Origin: Pleurotus djamor
Lineage: Eukaryota > Basidiomycota > Agaricomycetes > Agaricales > Pleurotaceae
Length of the DNA: 16,331 nt
Direction: 5' to 3'
Assembly (NCBI GenBank): GCA_029747585.1
Contig: JAPEVF010000973.1
Coordinates: forward strand, 1-16,331
The notes beneath the pieces are model-generated. The model worked only from the letters and a program-made list of their open reading frames with translations. It was not told where the DNA came from and did not search any database. Positions 8,970-16,331 of the stretch are shown in pieces. How positions within the stretch are numbered: the first letter of the stretch is position 1; each line of letters begins with the position of its first letter. The position numbers and the translations under genes are program-made.

Positions 8970-9227
8970 CTTCGCGTTCATTGACCAATAAGTTGGCTTC
9001 CTTGCATGAACTACTCACTTACCACAAGTCGGATATTTGATGAACCACTCGATAAAGTGGCTTCGTATCCTGCCCTGAAACTCTAGTGACGGAAGTCCTT
9101 CGATGTCTTGTTCTCGTTCTCTGACATGTATACCATGTCTATGAAATGTTCCGACGCCCTCAGCAACTACTTGCTTTGCATAGATCGAAATTCCTGAGAC
9201 TCCGATACGGCTAGGCGGTGGTTCCAC
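8970..9227 (-). other. Possible minus-strand exon with a downstream intron
   Basis: Minus-strand bases 9227-9023 read an open frame ending RSHFIEWFIKYPTC, immediately followed by a strong donor GTAAGTGAG (9022 downward). A matching acceptor could be the CGAAG at 8970, giving a 53-nt intron. The frame has mixed, protein-like composition, but no upstream exon or family can be identified. The listed extent covers this putative exon plus intron only. Confidence 0.22.
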
Positions 9228-10005
9228 TCAGTTCTTTGGGCCCCAAGACTCTCCCCTATCGAGTCCCTGAGTGATCGAAGACTTGTTTCTTTCGTGTTCG
9301 TGTGGTCAGTCTGGCCCAAATCTTGTACGGAAATGGTCTCCATCTCTATTTACATACACCTATGACAGTCCCCGACGTCTTTCACGACTTGCAGCTTTGT
9401 TCTCATCTCCTTTGCTCGTCTCTGACCCATCTGACCTCCATGATTCCAGTTGACCGTCGGTGCCGTTCTTGAAAAGTCAAGCGACTGGCGTAGTTGCGTG
9501 GATCTCAAAAGGAAGAAGTTTGAATAGTCGGTTCTCTGAGGGTTTTGCGCTCCGTGAAACTTGAAAGCAGCTCGAAACCCGAAGAACTAAGCTCGTCGTA
9601 ATAAAACAAAGTCACGGTCAAGAAAAGGATGTCCCAAGGACAAAGTGCAATTATACTGTTACCTCGGTAAATCATACTTTTCCATGCTCGGCATCCTGAA
9701 ATCATCTTTCAACTTCGTTCGTTCGTTCGGGTATGAGAGCTGAAAAGTAAAACCACTGAGGTCGCGCGCGACTCAGACGACTCGGGCGAATGTTGAGTTT
9801 CGGATTGAAGACTCAAAATATCAATTCTCGGATGGTGAACAGACAGTACGTGCGTCGCGTGCACTGGGTGCTCATCATATATTGACTTGTACGCTACAGA
9901 CACGCATCGTATACTCTACCGGCCAGTACGAATCGAGCCCACAGAGAGCGAGTACCAACATATGGATGGAAAGAACGCGGAATCGGAACGGAAGCGTCAA
10001 GACGA
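9228..10005. other. No supportable gene
   Basis: Short open frames occur on both strands but lack ATG context, splice partners or recognisable motifs. A GC-alternating patch (GGTCGCGCGCGACT, about 9762-9775) is the only local oddity. If the minus-strand units at 10006-10770 and 8970-9227 are one gene, this interval would be exon or intron of it, but I could not trace a frame through it. Confidence 0.3.
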
Positions 10006-10770
10006 CTGCTTCATGATGTCAGCGAAGCACACAGCATCAAAAACGATATGATACTTACAGGCTGCGCTTTACGACATTTCAATCAGGCTTCTCATGTCTT
10101 CGTAGAACATAATGTCCCGTTGCACCACTTGCTGCTGCTGCTTCTTCTTCTTCTAGGCCAGGGGTTGAGGGGAGAATCATCGCTGGAAGCACTGAGCCCA
10201 AACTCCGACGCAATTGATGTCGCAGCAGAAACTAAGAAACCAGGGTGGGAGGCTGATAGTAACGGGGCGCAGTCATCAGGCATCAAAATCAACAAAACTA
10301 TAATTGAAGCCACATACCGTACACAGAAGAGGAAGAGAAGTCGCCACAAGTGTCTGTTTTACTTCCAGGAACATTTCCCATACGAACTTTCGAAGCCGCA
10401 GCTAAGCGATGGGATGCAGGGATGATTGTATGTCCTCTCAACAGCCTAATGAATGTCGTCCTTCGTCTTCAGGGATGTAGGTACTCATTACGACCTTCCA
10501 TTAATCCATAACCTTGCGTTGATTGCTGTGGAGTGAATCGAGGCCGGACGAATGGGGTTGGACGACTGCTGACGAAAAAAGGCAAGTCAAATTGCTGTGA
10601 GTCATGCGTTAAAGTCCGAGGCGACTCACCAATGGAGGACGACGACGCTACGATTGGGTCGGTGTGTGGGTACAACCACAATGGGATCCAATCATTCATA
10701 CCCAACCTAATATACCCAAATGTCCGATCAGCACAATGAACGGAACGAATCCATGACTAAACGTACTTAC
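10006..10770 (-). other. Second minus-strand spliced unit (four inferred introns)
   Basis: Four introns of 53-65 nt are read on the minus strand. 10770-10707 has donor GTAAGT and acceptor ATTAG. 10629-10569 has GTGAGT, branch ATGACTC and GTCAG. 10317-10253 has GTATGT, branch CTGATGA and ATCAG. 10058-10006 has GTAAGT, branch GCTGAC and AGCAG. The first two exons read MVPWPWYRLGMNDWIPLWLY and onward in one frame from an ATG just upstream of 10771. The third exon then meets a TAA near 10511, so the coding sequence ends early, an intron was missed, or the gene is broken. No family recognised. Confidence 0.38.
10131..10154. repeat. Compound triplet microsatellite (GCT)n(TCT)n
   Basis: Consecutive CTG triplets run directly into CTT triplets. 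The tract lies inside the third minus-strand exon region between introns 10317-10253 and 10058-10006; if coding there, it would give a Ser/Arg-type run. Confidence 0.8.
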
Positions 10771-11800
10771 CGGTACCATGGCCATGGAACCATGCACTCA
10801 CACCATCCCATCATCGGTTTGGCTCGGTCCAAACGCGTCGTCGCATGTTCGCATCGTGCAAAGTTTCCGGCCGGCGGAGCGCCTACGAGCACACCCAAAG
10901 GGGGGTAACGCTGACATGAGGCCTGCCTGCAGCCTGCGGAGAAACTGATTAGATATACTCAATATTCTCAACAAGTAAATATGAGGAAACGTGGACGCAC
11001 GGGTGCTTGGGGGGTCGACGAAGCCAGAAGGGTCTATAGGCTTACAGACTTTCTATGTGAGATTCGATTGGTGATCGGAGGGAAGGTCCCCACTACTTCC
11101 TATGTTTGCGTCATGTCATGAATTCTGAATCGGGAGTCGCGTTCAACTCATCATCTCCATAGGATTGGTATTAGTACCAGAGGTCAAGGTCACGGAATGC
11201 AGGGAGGGTACTTGGTATATCGCGCGTGCTGGCTATTGATCGCGTTGGAGTAAAAAAGAGCCCTAGGACCCCGTTGTCAATCAGTCAGTCGGCGAACTTG
11301 CAACTTACTTACTTGGGGGTATTGTGTATTGGTTATCTCGCACCGATTTTACGACATCCACGACCAACCCATTATCCAGATGCATGAAGCACGGAGCACG
11401 AAGCACGAAGCACGAGTCATGACTTGAATTGCGAGGTAGACCGTGAGTGTGAGTTTAGGGTATGCTTGTGTCGAACGAGCGAAAGTTAGTTTACCAAGGT
11501 ATAATAGAAGATGGTGTTCCCTCATTCAGAACGGGCGAACAGAGCTCCTGGCGAGATCGGGGGTAACATGAGAAGGTTGAAGAACGATGTGATGCGCGCG
11601 ACTTTTGAGGGTTGTTCCATGAAAGTAAAACTTTTTCTTCGTTCTTTCGACTTGCTTTTTGATTTTTGGGCGCTGCAAACGGCAAGCTTCAACTCGAGAA
11701 GACGCGCCGTGAATGGGTAATGCTGGGAACGAGGCGTTGGGACCGAGGATTTGGACACGGGCACCTGGAAAGTCTGAAGTCTGAAGGGAGGGAAGAATAA
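10771..11800. other. Intergenic, no gene recognised
   Basis: The left end holds the symmetric CCATGGCCATGG (about 10777-10788), which includes the putative start region of the minus-strand unit. The rest has only short frames without motifs. A 7-bp microsatellite lies at 11386-11413. Near 11770 the nine bases AGTCTGAAG are directly repeated just upstream of a TATA box. No RNA gene was found. Confidence 0.4.
11386..11413. repeat. 7-bp microsatellite, (GAAGCAC) x4
   Basis: Four head-to-tail heptamers, the second with one change (GGAGCAC). Located in apparently noncoding sequence. Confidence 0.85.
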
Positions 11801-11808
11801 TATATAAG
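11801..11808 (+). promoter_or_regulatory. TATA box (TATATAAG)
   Basis: A full TATATAAG lies 95 bp upstream of ATG 11896. With transcription about 30 bp downstream of the TATA, the 5' leader would be roughly 60 nt. It is the best TATA match seen in the window and supports a plus-strand gene here. Confidence 0.45.
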
Positions 11809-11895
11809 ATATGGGATACAAAAGATATTGGAACTTGGAGAACACGAAGAAAAACAGAAAACTTGTCCTTTGTCATTGACCTCTAGCACCCCTCG

Positions 11896-12432
11896 ATGCC
11901 TACCTACCAACGTCTCTCCTTCCCTCGGGAACACAACCAAACCGCCGTTGCTGCGTTCATCAACCGACTCCGCCGTCAACACCGCTTTCCCCTCCTTCAT
12001 CGTCTCTTCGCATGCACCAGAGCAAGCGAATGCGGACAGTGCGCCGTCCAGCAGCGTATCCTCCAGATCCATCGAGGCCAAGCTCCCGAGCCTCCTCAGC
12101 AAGTCGTGGTTCCGGGAAATCGACACGGTCTGCTTGGAGAAGAAGGTAAGTTTCGATGTCTTTTGGATGGAGTGAGATGTGGTTGCTTACTGCTACCGGG
12201 GTGTAGGGGAGATGGTTGTTGAGCTTCACTACTTGGAGCCGGGAGAATACCTCCTCGTCTTCCGTCGTGGTGAGTGCTTTACAATTGGGTTACCGATGCA
12301 ACGCGTTTTTTGACGCGAGTGCGACATAGCTTTGGACAACTAGTCGTATCGGCACTTCAAGAAACGTCGATGGCTGCGGCCACAACAGAGTCGGTGAGTA
12401 TGTCCGTTCGGTGGTGGTCGAACCAGAGCTGA
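11896..12432 (+). CDS. Candidate spliced gene, hypothetical protein (~133 aa in this model)
   Basis: Model: exon 1 11896-12145, exon 2 12207-12269, exon 3 12344-12432 ending at TGA. Introns are 12146-12206 (GTAAGT..GTGTAG) and 12270-12343 (GTGAGT..ACTAG). Exon 2 reads EMVVELHYLEPGEYLLVFRR, the most protein-like stretch. The ATG-led frame of exon 1 is arginine-rich and odd. Another exon 1 frame, without an ATG, reads more naturally (IEAKLPSLLSKSWFREIDTV). It joins the same exon 2 frame if the acceptor is four AG-options later (after GGGGAG). That conflict suggests either a wrong start or a frameshift. Further donors at 12394 (GTGAGT) and 12477 (GTAAGT, with an intron to 12523 having branch GCTGAC) hint at a longer gene ending TSQLKKK-stop near 12550, but I could not close the frame. 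No family recognised. Confidence 0.35.
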
Positions 12433-12559
12433 CTGTCTGGAAGTGATCCGTGATTCGTGCAAGCATCAAAAGCAAAGTAAGTCGATTTATTTTGCATTTG
12501 CGGTTTGACCTACGCTGACGCAGACGACTAGTCAGTTGAAGAAGAAGTAATCAAATTGT

Positions 12560-13867
12560 AAATGTATCTCTTACCGTGAAATCTGCTACTCATTGAATAT
12601 CGTCGTACTTGTTTTGTGATAAGGAGAGAGAATTTGTGTTTCCCATTATTCTTGATGTGATGCGTGTGTGGGATGGATGATCAACGAAAGGAAATTGTAT
12701 ACGGAACTGAGGGTGAATTACCTTGGGTGAACGAACATTGATGTGTTTGATGGCGGTCGATGATGGCGGTGATGCGCAAGATGAGTTTTGGCGCCAAAAT
12801 TGCATATCTTCCTTGATCATCCTTTCCTCTCGACCACCACCTCTCCTTCCTCCTCGTTGTCCCATTCCGTCAGATTTCGAGCTTTGCTGCTCCTCTTTCA
12901 CGCTCCTCGCAACCCAACGACAGCGACACGGACCTTCCCTCGACCAAACTTTCCGCTGCTCCCGCCAGTTTTCCCCTCCCTTGCATGGTCATTCCCATCC
13001 CTCCTCCCTCCCTTCTTTACGCATCTATGTGTTGTTCTTTGACCACCCCCTTTGTTACCTTTGATTTCTTGGTTGGACATGGACTCTTTTCTGACTAGAC
13101 TCGGACTTTTTCCCCACACCTCATTCCGGCTTGATTCGCATTCGGACTTGGACTCGCGTTTTTCGCGTTTTTCTGAATCAGTTCTTGTGTTTTATCCTTT
13201 GCCTTTCAGCCATAACGGATCCTTATTCTCGTCTCTACACGATATATGTGGTTTTATGTGAATTGAAATGACATGGACACTTTCGGCGCGNTTTCTATAC
13301 TTTCCGACCTTTTTTCTCTTTCTGAGAAAGGACTATCTATACGACTCGGGCTACGGCCTGACGACACACTTACGCGAAGAATATGCTCCGTCGAGGGAGT
13401 AGGAAGGAAAACGGCGTGTTTGTCGCGTACATGCTTTACAGGTGGTGTATATCAATTGAACGGGTTTTTGCATTTCCCAAAGGGGCCTGAAGATATGGGT
13501 ACGGGAAGACTGCAACCAGGATCGAGAACGGCACAGTCGTCGCGGATACGCGTACAAGACACGATGGGGAACATGGAAGGACATGGGGAGCNAAGGAGAG
13601 GGGAGGGAGAGGTGGGGTAGGTGTGTTTAGCTAGAGCGGATATGCGTGCGTCGGCTGCCGAGAGTTGGATACAGGCAGACGATGGAAGGGTTGGGTTGGG
13701 TTGGAAGGTGTGGGACGTGCATGCGAGTGGCAGTGGCATGAAGGGGAGAGACGAGCGCGAAGAGGGATGGTCGACGAGAGTTGGAGGGATGGCAGACGAC
13801 AGGAAGAGGATGGAATGGGAGTTGATGGAGGTCGGACAGACGTTAGTCGAGGACTGCGTCGACATCG
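12560..13867. other. Strand-asymmetric noncoding-looking region
   Basis: The plus strand is pyrimidine-rich from about 12,810 to 13,220 and purine-rich from about 13,560 to 13,860. Frames such as ATG 13273 to TAG 13620 and ATG 13079 to 13261 are open, but they are low-complexity and the first crosses two ambiguous bases (13291, 13592). I do not call a gene. The interval ends abruptly at the left edge of duplication copy B (13868). Confidence 0.45.
13688..13714 (+). other. G-quadruplex motif (three GGGTT units plus a fourth G-run)
   Basis: G-runs at 13688-13690, 13693-13695, 13698-13700 and 13712-13714 are separated by loops of 2, 2 and 11 nt, which satisfies a three-tier quadruplex pattern. 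The GGGTTGGGTTGGG part resembles telomere-type repeats but has only three units, so it is not a telomere. Confidence 0.6.
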
Positions 13868-14197
13868 CCAGAGATGATCATGGAATAGGGTCGCCTGTCA
13901 CCATTAAATTTCCTTGATGGTACAAGTGGATGTGATGTTCGGCTGTCCATACGACCCAAAAAGGTCTGAGCCAGTACTAGGGCGATGAGATCAAACTCGG
14001 CAGAATGGTACATACTGTGCAAACTTCAAGAATCAATTAATCAAATTCCAAAGTTCGACGAAGCCTATGGGCCCTAGGTCACATGATCGCGACGGCATCC
14101 TGTGACAGTGAGTCGTCCTGGGTTTCTTCTTGCTGTAAATGATCTCAAACTTCAACAACTTCACCACGGAATATTTACATCATCTTTGAACCGGTGA

Positions 14198-14258
14198 CCA
14201 ATGATTCCCGGCATTCCGTTGGGAGGAACGAGGATGACTAACGCACCAATCATATAAG
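14198..14258 (+). promoter_or_regulatory. Core promoter elements of oxidoreductase gene B
   Basis: CCAAT at 14198-14202 and CATATAAG at 14251-14258, with the same spacing to the ATG as in copy A. The ~130 bp immediately upstream of the start is almost unchanged between copies, while sequence farther upstream has lost several pieces. Confidence 0.5.
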
Positions 14259-14324
14259 TATCTGGGACCTGACGGTGAAGCGCAAAGACATACCTTCTTT
14301 TCTCAGCGGTTCAAAAATTCCAAC

Positions 14325-16025
14325 ATGGCTCAGATGCGCGCCGTCTTGATCAAAGGAGGAAAGGGGCCAGTTGAAAACCTATACATTGGAGACACATCCA
14401 AGCCAACTCCCGATGCTGATCAGGTTCTTGTCAAGGTACGCACCAATACTCATCAAAGACATGGACACTCACGCATCGCTGCTATCACCTCCGCAAAACC
14501 TCTTCACCGCTGCATCTGCGCGCGTCATCCCATTCTTGATCTCAATGTTGAATGTTCAACGTTCATCGACATCACCTGCATCATGCGTCATCTATCAACA
14601 TCATTCAACATCGCCCAACACCGCGCACAGATCAGGGCGTTTGGCCTTAACCGGATGGACATATACCAGCGCGAAGGGTACTACCCACCGCCAGCCGGGT
14701 GTTCAGACATCTTGGGCGTCGAGTTTTCTGGGACCATCGCGCAGTTAGGCACCAGCGTACCTCACTCGGTTTGGAAAGAAGGTGATGAGGTCATGGGATT
14801 GGCCGGCGGTGTAAGTGATCTTCGTCGTTTGTGGTTCCGAAATGAAAAACAGGAACTGAACCACTCTCGTGCATTGCCATGACAATTCTTGTAGGGCGCT
14901 TACGCCGAATTCATTGTCGTTCCCCATACGCATATCCTGCGGAAGCCTCCACAGCTCTCTTGGGCAGAGGCTGCGAGCATCCCTGAGTGCTTTCTTACCG
15001 GTATGCCGTCATCATCGACATCTTCTTCAAGGCCAAGGATCCGCTGACCTTGCGCCGTTTCTCTTTCTAGCATACCAAGCGCTTGTCGTATACGGTGAAG
15101 TGAAAGCAAATGAAAACGTACTGGTTCATGCCGGTGCATCAGGCGTTGGTCTTGCCGCCATTCAATTAGCCAGATACTATGGAGCGTGAGCCGCATTCTG
15201 TCGCGCTCGAATCATAATCACATAGGTTAACGCTTGCACAGGAACTCTGTTATCGCCACAGCGTCTACGCAAGACAAACTAGACTTCCTCACTTCCATTC
15301 CAAATGGCGCTACCCACGGCGTCAACTACAAGGAACAAGATTTCGCAGCGGAAACAAAGAAGATAACCACAAAGGTGAGTTTGAGATTTGATTTCGAATT
15401 TTTCCACCGCGATCTCCGTTGCCGTCCATTACCTGAAGCTCGGTCAATCAACTGTCGACTAGGGCGTGGATGTGATCATTGATTTTGTGGGTCAGAGTCA
15501 TTGGGCCAAGAATATCGATGCCATGGCCATGGACGGCAGGATGACGATGTTGGCCATGTTGAGCGGTTCGTCGGATTTGCTCCTTTTTGACTCATCTGAA
15601 ACCAACTCTTTTCTGGTACTAACTAGGTAGTAACGCCCCGGCTTTCGATTTACGTCCGATCCTATTCAAACGGCTCCGTATTACGGGATCTACCCTGCGT
15701 TCACGGACCGACGCATACCAAAGTGATCTCATCCAACGGTCCGTCGTGTTGTTGTGATATCATCATTTCCCGTCCCCGAAACCTAATACACCTGCCGCCT
15801 GGTTCTAGGTTGAACACGGGCTGTTTGAATAAAATTACTGGACAAAGCGGGGATGGGCCCATCAAGACGTACGTGCACAAGGTTTATCCTTGGACAGAGA
15901 TCCAGGACGCGCACCGAGAAATGGAGGCCAACCAAAATATGTACGTTACCTCCTTTGCCTGTTGCACGAAGCTTACGTCGAGAACTCTTCTTGTTAGAGG
16001 TAAAATTATCGCGGAGATTCTGTAA
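14325..16025 (+). CDS. NAD(P)H quinone oxidoreductase, zeta-crystallin/PIG3-like, copy B
   Basis: Same family, role and gene structure as the copy at 1636. Exons: 14325-14435, 14631-14810, 14895-15000, 15071-15185, 15242-15374, 15463-15565, 15627-15738, 15809-15940 and 15998-16025; again 1020 nt and 339 aa. All donor and acceptor dinucleotides are intact. By manual count 13 coding bases differ from copy A. The amino-acid differences are Q144K, D291G, F315W and N316T (A to B); the nucleotide-binding A153-G159 segment and the N-terminal domain are identical. The WTEIQDAH here matches the related human PIG3 (VTEIQEAH) better than the FNEIQDAH of copy A, so A is probably the derived one at this spot. 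Intron 1 is 195 nt, a multiple of three, and has no stop in the reading frame, unlike copy A. The coding end lies about 300 bp before the window edge, so the gene is complete. Confidence 0.95.
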
Positions 16026-16331
16026 CGAATCGCTCGTTTCTCACAGAAAGTTTCTTTCCGATCATGATCCATGATCGATGGTTGAGGTTGAGGTGGCTGT
16101 AACAGATGAAAGTTACTTATTTCCTTCGGGTTGTATACATTGACTTTGGGAGGAAACTGGAACTTTGGTCACTGCACCGAGTACTTGAATTGAAGTGGCC
16201 CCTGAGCGTGCGAGGACGACGGTGATTGGCTGGAAGGGCGAAAAAAGAGTCCAAGTCCATGCATTCCAACACCTCAGACTGACAGGGTCTCCCCTCCCGA
16301 AGGTAGGCTGTAGCCAGCAGAAAAAAGGGGA

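Larger units (their letters stand above)
13868..16331 (+). repeat. Segmental duplication, copy B (cut by window end)
   Basis: Direct-orientation counterpart of 848-3670. Relative to copy A it lacks the 288-bp block (A 879-1166), about 33 bp near A 1376-1408, 25 bp in intron 1 and several shorter pieces in the upstream region. Exons are the best conserved part. Homology continues to the last base of the window, so the unit is at least 2,464 bp and its right boundary is unknown. Confidence 0.95.

Noticed and set aside
12121..12145. Spermidine synthase fragment, suggested by KSWFREIDTV in one frame of exon 1
   Set aside because: The similarity is limited to a few residues, and the following exon does not continue the expected motif.
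13273..13620. 115-codon plus-strand open frame from ATG 13273
   Set aside because: Crosses two ambiguous bases (13291 and 13592), has no splice partner or recognisable motif, and its end lies in a low-complexity purine tract.
13688..13714. Interstitial telomere
   Set aside because: Only three GGGTT-type units, not a tandem array, and the unit does not match the usual fungal TTAGGG.
14325..14882. Continuous 185-codon reading of copy B through introns 1 and 2
   Set aside because: The 65 residues from intron 1 have no counterpart in the oxidoreductase family, copy A has a stop in the same intron, and splicing restores the family alignment exactly. Kept only as a possible retained-intron isoform.

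Overview
The window looks like nuclear DNA of a filamentous basidiomycete (probably Agaricomycotina). The clearest evidence is a nine-exon gene whose short introns (56-88 nt, plus one long first intron) have canonical GT..AG ends. Many further 50-75 nt introns with CTGAC/TTGAC-like branch points can be read on both strands. No rRNA, tRNA or CRISPR array was seen, and no transposon with recognisable coding parts. Nothing here was checked by a database search; family names come from recognising sequence motifs.

Layout. (1) 1-847: no firm gene; two minus-strand open stretches may be remnants of a membrane protein. (2) 848-3670: copy A of a long direct duplication. It carries promoter elements and an intact gene for a zinc-free quinone oxidoreductase of the MDR superfamily (339 aa, 1636-3363). 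(3) 3653-3689: a 37-bp near-perfect palindrome downstream of that gene. (4) 3769-6859: a minus-strand spliced unit with nine inferred short introns. Its upstream half gives a 258-codon open frame; its downstream half contains a degenerate ~65-bp-period repeat built on GGTTGGTGGCGCGGTCGAG. (5) 6860-11800: mostly unrecognised sequence, with a candidate 111-aa single-span protein (7827-8215, plus), a second minus-strand spliced unit (about 10006-10770) and two microsatellites. (6) 11801-12550: a TATA-led candidate plus-strand spliced gene of unknown function. (7) 12560-13867: strand-asymmetric sequence, pyrimidine-rich then purine-rich, with a strong G-quadruplex motif. (8) 13868-16331: copy B of the duplication, with a second intact oxidoreductase gene (14325-16025). 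The window stops exactly at the centre of the palindrome that copy A completes.

The two oxidoreductase genes are the only confidently functional loci. By manual count they differ at 13 of 1020 coding bases (4 amino-acid changes), with every splice site preserved. They are either a recent direct segmental duplication about 13.0 kb apart, or two haplotypes of a dikaryon joined by the assembler. The ~10 kb between them holds plausible spliced transcripts but no protein family I can name.
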